From: an uncultured Acidobacteriota bacterium
GTDB lineage: Bacteria; Acidobacteriota; JAAYUB01
Length of the DNA stretch: 13,062 nt
Assembly: GCA_937925645.1 (NCBI GenBank)
Contig: CALAMB010000330.1
Location: 1-13,062 of the forward strand
Direction: 5' to 3'
Each line of letters opens with the position of its first letter. Within the stretch, counting starts at the first letter, position 1. Under the pieces are notes generated by a model. It was not told the origin of the DNA, searched no databases, and saw nothing but the letters and a program-made list of their open reading frames with translations. The position numbers and the translations under genes were made by a program. Positions 1 through 7,175 of this stretch are shown one piece after another.

Positions 1-25
1 CAACGGCGGAATGGGGGGCGGGGGA

Positions 26-111
26 GTGAATGGTGAACAGTGAACAGTGAACAGTAAACAGTAAACAGTAAACAGTAAACAGTAAAGAGTTAGGAGATAG
101 GAGATAGGAGA
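26..111. repeat. Heptanucleotide tandem array (GTGAACA / GTAAACA, then TAGGAGA)
   Basis: Nine consecutive 7-base units run from 26 to 88: one GTGAATG, three GTGAACA, four GTAAACA and one GTAAAGA. After two bases, three TAGGAGA units follow at 91-111. The GTGAACA units are all on the left and the GTAAACA units all on the right, as expected if a point variant was then copied by slippage. No open frame uses this stretch. It lies downstream of the gene at 160-492. Bases 1-25 are G-rich and show nothing recognisable. Confidence 0.93.
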
Positions 112-130
112 GAAGAGTTCCAAGTTTATC

Positions 131-159
131 GTGCTCGTAATTACGATTACGAGAATACG
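131..159. repeat. Short heptad array with ATTACGA words, abutting a stop codon
   Basis: The words are ATTACGA-like with 7-base spacing and run directly into the stop codon of the minus-strand gene that ends at 160. The 15-base string at 139-153 (AATTACGATTACGAG) recurs exactly at 8443-8457, more than 8 kb away in another spacer. There is no sign of a coding role. Confidence 0.75.
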
Positions 160-492
160 CTAAGGGCGGATGATGCGGGCGGCGGAGGCGAGCAGCTCCA
201 CGGTCTCGGCCATGCCGCCCACCACCCCGAGGCGGAGTTCGGCGCGGCGGCCGAAGTGGTCCAGGCAGGTGCCGCAGGAGGCGACCTTCGCCCCGCGCGA
301 TTCGAGGGCGCGGATGCTCTCCATCGCCTCGCCGTCGGCGGTGGTGAGGAAGACGCCGGAGTTGACGCAGACCACGAAGTCGAGGGAGATCTCGGAGTCC
401 ACGATCTTCTTCAGGAATCCCCGCAGCAACTTCCGGCCCAGCTCCGCATCGCCGGCGCCCATCTGGTCAGAGTTGAGGTACAGCACCTGCAT
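160..492 (-). CDS. DsrE-like protein, C-terminal domain of YedF type (selenium metabolism)
   Basis: A 110-residue protein that matches, from memory, the C-terminal DsrE-like half of the sulfurtransferase-like selenium metabolism protein YedF. Visible marks are the N-terminal VLYLNSDQMGAGD and LGRKLLRGFLK segments, the CVNSGVFLTT strand with Cys42, and the SCGTCLDHFG motif with Cys73 and Cys76. In that family a TusA/SirA-like domain of about 70 residues normally precedes this part; here it is absent and the gene starts directly with the DsrE fold. The start is supported by AGGGAGG (500-506 on the complement) 7 bases upstream of the ATG. Family members occur with selenium-handling genes, but none is seen here, so the role (cysteine-based sulfur or selenium relay in the cytoplasm) is inferred. 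The gene is divergent from the ankyrin gene and its stop touches a repeat array. Confidence 0.82.
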   Translation of the reverse strand: MQVLYLNSDQMGAGDAELGRKLLRGFLKKIVDSEISLDFVVCVNSGVFLTTADGEAMESIRALESRGAKVASCGTCLDHFGRRAELRLGVVGGMAETVELLASAARIIRP

Positions 493-534
493 GGATTGGC
501 CTCCCTGAGAATAATGCCGTCCATTTCAGCACAA

Positions 535-548
535 GACCGGATCCGGTC
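535..548. promoter_or_regulatory. Perfect 14-base palindrome, possible operator
   Basis: GACCGGATCCGGTC reads the same on both strands. It sits in the 189-base gap between two divergent genes, about 43 bases upstream of the DsrE-like start codon. Position and symmetry suit a dimeric repressor site, but a 14-base palindrome in GC-rich DNA can arise by chance and no second copy was seen. Confidence 0.3.
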
Positions 549-577
549 CAAGCGCTTTCTGAGTAGCGGGCCTCGAT

Positions 578-596
578 CCGCTCTGGTTGAGAGCGG
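578..596. promoter_or_regulatory. Inverted repeat over the -35 region of the ankyrin gene
   Basis: CCGCTCT at 578-584 and AGAGCGG at 590-596 are perfect inverted 7-base arms separated by GGTTG. The repeat overlaps the proposed -35 element and ends 11 bases before the proposed -10 element, so a protein bound here would block the promoter. A hairpin in RNA from further upstream is an alternative. Confidence 0.35.
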
Positions 597-613
597 GGCG
601 AATCGGATATACT
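587..613 (+). promoter_or_regulatory. Candidate promoter of the ankyrin gene
   Basis: TTGAGA (587-592) and TATACT (608-613) are separated by 15 bases, shorter than the ideal 17. Reading GGTTGA (585-590) as the -35 element gives 17. Transcription would start near 620, leaving a leader of about 60 bases before the ATG at 682. Confidence 0.4.
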
Positions 614-667
614 GAACACAGCAACAATCCGGCAGCGCGCGTTCCGATCCCGACAGATCCCGATTGA

Positions 668-674
668 AAGGAGG
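668..674 (+). promoter_or_regulatory. Ribosome binding site that fixes the ankyrin gene start
   Basis: AAGGAGG lies 7 bases before the ATG at 682. It falls inside the reading frame of the alternative TTG start at 664, so ATG 682 is the likelier start. Confidence 0.85.
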
Positions 675-681
675 GAGACCC

Positions 682-2358
682 ATGGCCGCAATCCGGCTCC
701 GCATGATCGCTGTGCTGGTGACGCTCTTCGTGGCGACGCCGCTCGCGGCGGCGCCGCCCCCGGGGCGGGCCGACGTGACCCTCACCGTGGACGGGCAGGC
801 CATCCGGCTGGTCCACGCCTATGCCCGGGTGGAGCTGAACATGGACAGCTTCGAGGAGCTGGCGGTGCTCCTTACCGACCGGCCGCTGCCCGCGGAGTTG
901 TTGGATCGGGGCGTCCCGCTCCACGAGATTCTGGCCAACGCCGGGCTGGCCCACGGACTCCATTTTTCGCTCACCGGCGAGGGCCGGCCCGAGGGGTGGA
1001 ACGTGGTCCACCCGTTGCTGAATACGGGCTGCGTGCTGTGCAGTGACTGGGACGCCGAGGCCATCCGGACCGCGGCCGCGGTGCGGGGGCGGGTGTTCAC
1101 GCAGACACCCCAGCAGACCGACGGCCGCACCTGGTCATTCGCCGGCGAGTTTCACGCCGCCGTGGAGCCGGGCTGGGAGGCGGCCGCCGAGGCGGCCGCC
1201 ACACCGGCGCAGCGCGCCATCCGCAAGGGGCTTCGGGCGGACGGACTGCCGTTCACGCCGGACTGGTTCTTCACCAGCGCCCTCATGAGCGCCGACAACG
1301 TGGTCCGCTATCTGGACGCGGGCATGCCGCCCGACACGCCCAACCCGTCCACCGGCGACACCCTGCTCCTGGAGACGCTGGGGGGCGACCTGAGCGTCGG
1401 CCAGCGGGCGGCGGTGAAAGAGCTCCTCCGGCGGGGTGCGGATCCCAACCGTTTGTCGCGGCAGAGCGGCGGGACGGCCCTGGCCCGGGTGCATTGCTGC
1501 GCCGACGTCGCGGCGGCGCTCCTCGACGCCGGCGCCCGGCTGGACGCTCCTTCGGGCCAGGCGGGACGGACCGCCGGCCAGGCGCTCATGAACGCGGCCA
1601 TCGTCCTGTCAAAGACGGAAGTGGTCCGCCTGCTCGTGGCCCGCGGCTACCCGGTGGCCGCGGAGCGCGATCGCCTGTTGAAGGACGCGGTGGGCCGGCC
1701 GGAAGTTGAGCAGATCCTGCGGGAAGCTGTGGGAGCCGGTGGCAGCCGGCCGCCGGCGGCCGCGCGGCCGTCCCGGCCGCCCGCCGAGGCGGCGCCGGCA
1801 CCCGCGTCCGTCCGGCCGATGCCAAGCCGGGCGGAGGCCGTCGCGGCGCTGGAAGCACGCGACCTGCCGCTCACCCAGGACGCCCTCTGGACCGCGCTCA
1901 TGGCCGACGACGCCGAGACCGCGCGGCTGCTGCTGGCGGCGGGGGTGAGCCCCAATGAGCCGCGGGCGCACGACGACACCACGCCGCTCCAGTTCGTCGC
2001 GTTCCGCCAGTACGGGGCGAAGGCGGCGGTTCAGACCGCCCTGATCCGGGACCTGATCGCCTGCGGCGCGGACGTGAACCGGCCTGACAGCAATGACGCC
2101 CCGCCAATCCTCCATGCCGCCCAGTTCTGCGAGGCGGCGGCGGTGCGCGCCCTGCTGGCGGCCGGCGCCCGGACCGGCGTGAAGGCCAAGGGGGGCGCCA
2201 CGCCCATGATGATGGCGGTGATCTTCAACCGGGCGGACAACGTCGCCGCCTTGCTCGAGGGCGGCTACGACGTGAAGCCGGAGCTGGACATGCTCCGCGG
2301 CATCGCCGCCTCCTACCCGGATATCCTGAAGATGATCGAGGCGGCCGCGAAGAAGTGA
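682..2358 (+). CDS. Exported ankyrin-repeat protein
   Basis: A 558-residue protein. Residues 1-23 form a signal peptide: basic start (AAIRLRM), hydrophobic core, Ala-rich cleavage region (PLAAAP). Ankyrin-like repeats appear in two blocks, roughly residues 200-340 (for example VKELLRRGADPNRLSRQSGGTALA) and 387-553 (for example TARLLLAAGVSPNEP and LIACGADVNRPDSNDAPPIL). They are joined by an Ala/Pro/Arg-rich linker at about 349-383. The 180 residues before the first block also have degenerate repeat-like helices (LTDRPLPAELLDRGVPLHEI) and a Cys-Val-Leu-Cys pair. Ankyrin repeats bind other proteins; the partner cannot be read from the sequence. The product is probably periplasmic, as no second membrane segment or lipobox is evident. 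The gene has its own promoter and converges on lhr with 6 bases between the stop codons. Confidence 0.88.
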   Translation: MAAIRLRMIAVLVTLFVATPLAAAPPPGRADVTLTVDGQAIRLVHAYARVELNMDSFEELAVLLTDRPLPAELLDRGVPLHEILANAGLAHGLHFSLTGEGRPEGWNVVHPLLNTGCVLCSDWDAEAIRTAAAVRGRVFTQTPQQTDGRTWSFAGEFHAAVEPGWEAAAEAAATPAQRAIRKGLRADGLPFTPDWFFTSALMSADNVVRYLDAGMPPDTPNPSTGDTLLLETLGGDLSVGQRAAVKELLRRGADPNRLSRQSGGTALARVHCCADVAAALLDAGARLDAPSGQAGRTAGQALMNAAIVLSKTEVVRLLVARGYPVAAERDRLLKDAVGRPEVEQILREAVGAGGSRPPAAARPSRPPAEAAPAPASVRPMPSRAEAVAALEARDLPLTQDALWTALMADDAETARLLLAAGVSPNEPRAHDDTTPLQFVAFRQYGAKAAVQTALIRDLIACGADVNRPDSNDAPPILHAAQFCEAAAVRALLAAGARTGVKAKGGATPMMMAVIFNRADNVAALLEGGYDVKPELDMLRGIAASYPDILKMIEAAAKK

Positions 2359-2364
2359 CGGCTG

Positions 2365-5300
2365 CTACACCTGTCGTTCGAAGATGAGGTCCCGGCCGTC
2401 GCGGCGGAAGCCGGCGGCGCGAAGCGCATCGGCGTACGCACCGGCGGCGGCCGGCGCGCCGTTGATCTCCGCCACGCGGACGCGGGCCGGCGGCCGCACC
2501 GCCCGACGGGTCCAGGCGGGGAACATCGCCAGCGCGCGCGGCAGCACCGGGTCGTCCGGCGGCACCGCGATCGCCAGCGCTTCGCCCATCCGCCGGGAGA
2601 CCAGCAAGACGTCCGCCCCGCGGAAGACCACGTGGTTCGAGGGCAGCCGCGCCGGCAGCGCCGCCGGCAGGCCGGGCAAGGCCAGTCCGCAGGGGGAGGC
2701 CGGATCGGCGGCGCAGAGCCAGTACACCGAATCCCCGGGTAGCGGCTCAACGAGGGCCCGCGCCGCCGCCGGCGACGCGAACTGGATCCCGGGCACTCCG
2801 TCGAAGAATCGGCCGGCGATCACCTCGCCGGCGAGCTCCATGAGCCGGAGCGCCGGGAAGACCGCACTCCAGCGCAGCTCCGGCCGTTCGCCGGCCAGAA
2901 GCTCCCGGAACACCACGCCGTAGCGCCGCAGGAGGAGGCGGACCCGTTCCTTGGCGCGCTCCAGGCTCTCCAGGGCGTCGGCCGTCTCCGCCGCCGCCGG
3001 CAGGCTGCGCCAGTGGCCGGTCCATGGCCGGCTGGTGCGCCAGCGGGCCAGCCCCGAGCGGCGGCCGCGTCCGGCCAGGGCGGCGACGGACTCGGCCTCG
3101 AAACGGTGCTCCAGCCCCCGCCGCACCGCGGCGAACGCGTCGTTGGTGAGAACACCCGTCCAGGCCAGCTGCCAGAGACCACGGGTGACGGTCTCGCTGG
3201 ACAGACCCGTCTCCGCTATCAGGTCGTCGAGGCGGAAGCGGCCGCGGTTGTTGCGGAAGAACGCCGCCAATTGCGCCGTCGCCGGATCCGCCGCCGGCCC
3301 AGTCGCATCCGGCCGGGCGAACAGCGCCAGCTGGTCTTCGAACGAGAAGGCCAAACGTTCCGCGCCGTCACCGAACCAGGCCAGTCCCTCGCCGGCCATG
3401 AGCGCGTCGAGCCAGGCGGGCCGGTAGCCGGCGAGGCGGGCGGGGAGGATCTCCGTCTCCCAGAGCTCCACCCGCGCCCCCCAGCCCATGAGCGCGTCGA
3501 GTCGCGCCCGCAGCGTGTCGGGTCCGTCGTCGTCGGCGAGCAGTCCTTGCTGCGCCGCGAGGAACAGGGGCAGCTCCGCCAGCGGCCGCACCGGCGCCGC
3601 CGCCCGGGCCTCGCGGCGGCGCAGCCGGAGCAGCGCGTCCAGGTTGCGCCGATCGCAGACGGCGTCCGGATCCTCCGTCGGCGGCTCATGGAACGGACCG
3701 GCGGCGAGGTGGCCGTCGGCCAGAAGCCGTGCCACGGCGGTCGCCACCCGCTCCAAGGGCACGCCGAGTGCACCGGCGATGTGCCGGGGGGTGATGGGGC
3801 CGTAGAACGCCAGCCACTCTCGGAGAAACGCCGCCAATGTCGCATCGTCGCCGGCCAGGGCGAGGGTCACCCGCTCTGCTTCTGGGGCGGGCACGCGCAC
3901 GGCGCCACCGGTGGGTCCGGCGATGCGCGCCACTCGCCCGGCCAGTTCGTCCGCCCAGGCCGCGGGGTCGGCGCCCGCGTCCCGCACGATCGCCTCGAGG
4001 AGCGCAGTCCATTCGGTCTCGGGGATGGCCCGCCGCTCGCCTACCCAGAACGCCAGCTCGTCGGGGATGCCGGGGGCATAGCCCGGCGCCAGGCGGTGGA
4101 GTTTGGCCTGGAACGCGTCCAGCAGTTCGCCAGACAGGCGCGGCCGCGCCGCCGGGTCCCGGGCCAGGGCGTCCAGGACGCCCGTATCCGAAGGTAGCTC
4201 CACCGGCGCCTCGGGCGTGTCGTCGCCGTACATATAGGTCCCGGTCTGGCGCCAGAGCACGGCGGCGGCGAATGGGGACGGCGCGCGCGTCATCACCTCG
4301 GTGACGCGGATGGCACCGGAGCCGAGCTCCGCCAGGAGCTGCTCCAGGGCGTCCAGGTCGAAGTCGGTCGCCAGGCACTCTCGCCATGCCTCGGCCAGGA
4401 TGGGGAACTCGGGGTCGTCCCCCACCGCTGCCAGCAGCTCCTTGGCCCGCAGCCGGTGCAGCCACAGCGGCGTCCGCCGGCGGAAGCCGCCGCGCCTGAG
4501 CAGCAGGGCGCGGCCGGCGCACTCGCGGAAGCGGGCGCCGAAATAGCCGGTGGCGCCGAGGCGCGCCCGGATCAGGTCGCGGACGGTGGCCGGCGTCACC
4601 CACTCCAGCAGGCGGGCGACGGTCACCTCCGGCGGCGCCTCTAGGAGCACGCAGTCGTCGCTCACGAAGTAGGGGACCGCGCGGCCGAGGTGCGCCGCGC
4701 AGGCGGCGGCCGCGGCCAGGGCGAAGGGACGGTTGACGCGGCCGCCCCAGCCGGTGTGGAGCAGGAGCTGGCGGCGCCGCTCGGGGTGGACCGGATCGGG
4801 ACAGCTTTCGGCAAGCAGGTGGTGCCGGTGCGGCAGCGGCGCGCCGGTGGCCTCGCGCTGTCGGCGCAGGTAATCGCCCAGCGCGACGGCCGCTTCGGGC
4901 GACAGGTGGTGACGGGACGCCAGTTCGGCGGGGAAATCCGGATCGTCCAGCCGGCCGTCGGCGGTTTCCAGCAGACAGCCGATCCGCTCCGCCAGCGACC
5001 AGGTGCGGCCCTGCTCCTCGGCGCGCCAGAACGGCACCAGGGAATGGCCGCGGCCGCCGGGGACCGCCTCCACCTCGTTGGCGGTGATGCGGGTGATGCG
5101 CCAAATCTGGTTGCCCAGCGGGAAGGCGTCGCCGAGCGACCGCTCCCAGACGAACTCCTCGTCGAGCTGGCCCACGGCCGCCTTCGTGTCGGCGGCGCGC
5201 AGGGTGAAATAGCCGCGATCGGGGATCACCCCGCCCGACAGGAGCAGCAATCCGCGCACGTGGGGCCGGGCGCGGGCGCGCCCGTCGGTGTCAACCGCCA

Positions 5301-6759
5301 GCCGCGGCTGCAGCTCCCGGAGCCGCGTGCCGGCCCAGCGGCCGGCTAGCATGGCCACGACGCGGTCGAAGTCCCGCCGCTCCAAACCGTGATACGCGGC
5401 GCAGCACCGGACCTCGGTGAAGAGCTCGTCCAGCGTGCGGGCGTCATCCACGGTCATGGCCAGGATCACCTGGGCCAGCACGTCCAGCCCGCCGGGGCGG
5501 GGGACGATGGGCTCGATGGCGCCCTCGGCCACCGCCCGGGCCGTGGCCGCCGCGTGGACAAGCGCCGGTGGGTGCAGCGGCAGAAACCGGCCGCGCGACG
5601 TCCGGCCCACGCCGTGGCCGGCCCGGCCGATGCGCTGCACCGCCGAAGTCACGGAGTAGGGCGGCTGGACCATGACCACCGCCTCGACGCTGCCGATGTC
5701 GATGCCCAGTTCCAGCGAGGAGGTGGCCACGATGGCGGCCAGCTCGCCCCGCTTGAAGCGGGCCTCCACCGCGGCGCGGATCTCGCGGGCCAGCGCCCCG
5801 TGGTGGGAGTAGGCCACGTCACGGCCGGCCGACTCGTTGATGGAGCGGGTGAGCCGCTCAACCAGGCGGCGGCTGTTGGCGAAGAACAGGGTGGTGCGGT
5901 GGCTCTCGATCTCGCCGCGGCACCGCTCCGCCACCTGCAACCACCAGTGGGACGGCGGTTCGCCCGGCGCCGGCGCGGGCGGGGCCTCCACGCGGAGGTC
6001 GTAGCGCTTGGCGCCGGGCGCGTCCAGGTGTGCCACGGCCCGCGGCTCGTACACGGGTTCGGGCGATTCAGACGCCAGCCGATAGCCGCCCACGAACGCG
6101 GCCACCGCCGCCGCCGGTCGCACCGTGGCCGACAGGGCCACCCGCTGGAACTCACCGCCGAGCTGCGCCAGCCGCTCCACCGCGGTCATCAGAAACAGGC
6201 CGCGCTTCTCGCCGGCCACGGCGTGGATTTCGTCCAGGATGACGGTGGCTGTTCCCTGCAGGGCACGCCGGCCGGAGGCCGACAGCAGGAGGATGTTCAT
6301 GCTCTCGGGGGTGGTGATGAGGATCTCGGGCGGGCGGCGGATGATCCGGCGGCGCTCGCCGGGATCGGTGTCGCCGGTACGCACCGCCACGCGGATCTCG
6401 GGGAAGGGGACGCCCCGCGCGGCGAACAGCTCCCGCAGCTCCGCCAGCGGCCGTTCCAAATTCTGCCGGATGTCGTTGCCCAGCGCCTTGAGGGGCGACA
6501 CGTAGAGCACCCGCGCCGCCGCGGCCGGGACGGCGCCCGTGACGAACCGGTTCAGCGCCCACAAGAAAGCCGCCAGCGTCTTGCCGCTGCCGGTGGGCGC
6601 GGTGAGGAGCACATGCCGTCCGGCGGCGATGGCCGGCCAGGCGAGCGCCTGGGCCGCCGTGGGCTCGCCGAGGCGGGCGCGAAACCACTCCGCCACCAGC
6701 GGGTGGAAGGCGGCCAGCGGATCGGGCTTGACGGCAGGCGGTGGGGACGACTCGGTCAT
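2365..6759 (-). CDS. lhr: Large ATP-dependent helicase Lhr, full length
   Basis: A 1464-residue superfamily 2 helicase, close to the usual length of full Lhr (about 1500). Motifs in order: Q motif TAAQ (34-37), Walker A TAPTGSGKT (53-61), Ia YVSPLKALGND (86-96), RTGDT (127-131), TTPES (149-153), DEIH (176-179), SAT (210-212), FFANSRR (292-298), TSSLELGIDIG (346-356) and QRIGRAGH (375-382). The Lhr-core signatures HTGWGGRVN (668-676) and WLHRLRAKELL (766-776) follow. The rest, from about 850 to the end, is the C-terminal domain with winged-helix-like segments such as GPITPRHIAGALGV. Lhr proteins translocate 3' to 5' on single-stranded DNA and are tied to DNA repair. All catalytic motifs are intact. 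The gene has its own extended -10 promoter and no obvious repair partner next to it. The shorter ligase-associated helicase (about 800 residues) is excluded by length. Confidence 0.95.
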   Translation of the reverse strand: MTESSPPPAVKPDPLAAFHPLVAEWFRARLGEPTAAQALAWPAIAAGRHVLLTAPTGSGKTLAAFLWALNRFVTGAVPAAAARVLYVSPLKALGNDIRQNLERPLAELRELFAARGVPFPEIRVAVRTGDTDPGERRRIIRRPPEILITTPESMNILLLSASGRRALQGTATVILDEIHAVAGEKRGLFLMTAVERLAQLGGEFQRVALSATVRPAAAVAAFVGGYRLASESPEPVYEPRAVAHLDAPGAKRYDLRVEAPPAPAPGEPPSHWWLQVAERCRGEIESHRTTLFFANSRRLVERLTRSINESAGRDVAYSHHGALAREIRAAVEARFKRGELAAIVATSSLELGIDIGSVEAVVMVQPPYSVTSAVQRIGRAGHGVGRTSRGRFLPLHPPALVHAAATARAVAEGAIEPIVPRPGGLDVLAQVILAMTVDDARTLDELFTEVRCCAAYHGLERRDFDRVVAMLAGRWAGTRLRELQPRLAVDTDGRARARPHVRGLLLLSGGVIPDRGYFTLRAADTKAAVGQLDEEFVWERSLGDAFPLGNQIWRITRITANEVEAVPGGRGHSLVPFWRAEEQGRTWSLAERIGCLLETADGRLDDPDFPAELASRHHLSPEAAVALGDYLRRQREATGAPLPHRHHLLAESCPDPVHPERRRQLLLHTGWGGRVNRPFALAAAAACAAHLGRAVPYFVSDDCVLLEAPPEVTVARLLEWVTPATVRDLIRARLGATGYFGARFRECAGRALLLRRGGFRRRTPLWLHRLRAKELLAAVGDDPEFPILAEAWRECLATDFDLDALEQLLAELGSGAIRVTEVMTRAPSPFAAAVLWRQTGTYMYGDDTPEAPVELPSDTGVLDALARDPAARPRLSGELLDAFQAKLHRLAPGYAPGIPDELAFWVGERRAIPETEWTALLEAIVRDAGADPAAWADELAGRVARIAGPTGGAVRVPAPEAERVTLALAGDDATLAAFLREWLAFYGPITPRHIAGALGVPLERVATAVARLLADGHLAAGPFHEPPTEDPDAVCDRRNLDALLRLRRREARAAAPVRPLAELPLFLAAQQGLLADDDGPDTLRARLDALMGWGARVELWETEILPARLAGYRPAWLDALMAGEGLAWFGDGAERLAFSFEDQLALFARPDATGPAADPATAQLAAFFRNNRGRFRLDDLIAETGLSSETVTRGLWQLAWTGVLTNDAFAAVRRGLEHRFEAESVAALAGRGRRSGLARWRTSRPWTGHWRSLPAAAETADALESLERAKERVRLLLRRYGVVFRELLAGERPELRWSAVFPALRLMELAGEVIAGRFFDGVPGIQFASPAAARALVEPLPGDSVYWLCAADPASPCGLALPGLPAALPARLPSNHVVFRGADVLLVSRRMGEALAIAVPPDDPVLPRALAMFPAWTRRAVRPPARVRVAEINGAPAAAGAYADALRAAGFRRDGRDLIFERQV

Positions 6760-6792
6760 GGCGGCGATACAGGCTCTCGGTTTTCGCCAGAG

Positions 6793-6801
6793 ATTATATC
6801 A
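6793..6801 (-). promoter_or_regulatory. Extended -10 promoter of lhr
   Basis: On the minus strand the sequence reads TGATATAAT, an exact TGn-TATAAT extended -10 element. It lies 33 bases upstream of the lhr ATG. No good -35 hexamer sits 16-18 bases further up, as is normal for extended -10 promoters. The leader would be about 27 bases. Confidence 0.55.
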
Positions 6802-6830
6802 TTCCCTGCGGCCGTCAGACGGAATCACCA

Positions 6831-6850
6831 GGCACAAAGGACACAAAGAG
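6831..6850 (+). repeat. CACAAAG motif, left end of island
   Basis: Two CACAAAG cores, 9 bases apart, in GGCACAAAGG and ACACAAAGAG. A related pair lies on the minus strand at 7137-7155 and closes the same island. Confidence 0.75.
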
Positions 6851-6857
6851 AAGAATC

Positions 6858-6899
6858 CATTTGTCATTGATCATTGTTCATTTGTCAGTTTTCATTTCA
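6858..6899. repeat. Heptad array of CATTTGT type
   Basis: Six in-phase heptads beginning with CA (CATTTGT, CATTGAT, CATTGTT and variants). The same word family forms the array at 8303-8344. Confidence 0.88.
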
Positions 6900-6923
6900 G
6901 ATCGGTGAATGGGAGGAGAGTAT

Positions 6924-6958
6924 TGGTTATTGCTGATTGTTCATATTTTATTGGCTAT
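6924..6958. repeat. Heptad array of TGGTTAT / TGGCTAT type
   Basis: Five in-phase heptads, each ending in AT, starting with TGGTTAT and TGCTGAT and ending with TGGCTAT followed by TTGG. The same words in the same order occur at 8345-8379. Confidence 0.85.
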
Positions 6959-7049
6959 TTGGAACCGAGCCGGATTGTGCCGAGACCTGGATACCGGGAC
7001 TTGGGTTCTTGGATCCGGGTACTGGGATCTGGGACGTGAGGCCGAAAGC

Positions 7050-7070
7050 CAGGACCCAGGACCCAGAACC
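7050..7070. repeat. Heptad array CAGGACC
   Basis: Three in-phase units: CAGGACC twice, then CAGAACC. Confidence 0.85.
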
Positions 7071-7080
7071 GAGGTTCCAG

Positions 7081-7115
7081 GTCCGATGTCCGAAGTCCAA
7101 TGTCCGCTGTCCGAA
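7081..7115. repeat. Heptad array GTCCGAA
   Basis: Five in-phase units beginning with GTCC (GTCCGAT, GTCCGAA, GTCCAAT, GTCCGCT and GTCCGAA again). Related GTCCGAT text appears at 10026-10032 in another spacer. Confidence 0.9.
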
Positions 7116-7175
7116 GCCCAAAATATTCCTTAGTGGCCTTTGTGCTTTTGTGGTGGTTCGGACCGAAAGAATTGA

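Larger units (their letters stand above)
6826..7156. other. Composite intergenic repeat island, no gene
   Basis: This fills most of the 416-base gap between lhr and the radical SAM gene. Left to right it contains CACAAAG words (6831-6850), CATTTGT heptads (6858-6899), a GGTGAATGGG fragment (6904-6913), TGGTTAT-type heptads (6924-6958), degenerate GGGACTT/GGATCCGGG words (about 6988-7034), CAGGACC heptads (7050-7070), GTCCGAA heptads (7081-7115) and CACAAAG words on the opposite strand (about 7137-7155). Base composition shifts from AT-rich to GC-rich between modules. Short frames across it have no family resemblance and consist of translated repeats. The opposing CACAAAG ends recall terminal inverted repeats, but no target duplication was found. 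Confidence 0.8.

Noticed and set aside
26..111. CRISPR array
   Set aside because: Units are 7 bases, directly adjacent and without spacers, and no cas gene is present. This holds for the other arrays too.
2365..6759. Ligase-associated DNA damage response helicase
   Set aside because: That group is about 800 residues and lies with a ligase and nuclease; this protein is 1464 residues with the full Lhr C-terminal region and has no such neighbours.
5389..6870. 493-codon plus-strand open frame opposite lhr (others at 3013-4197 and 3686-5104)
   Set aside because: High G+C removes stop codons from the antisense frames. The translations are rich in Arg, Gly and Pro with no family resemblance, whereas lhr on the other strand has all helicase motifs.
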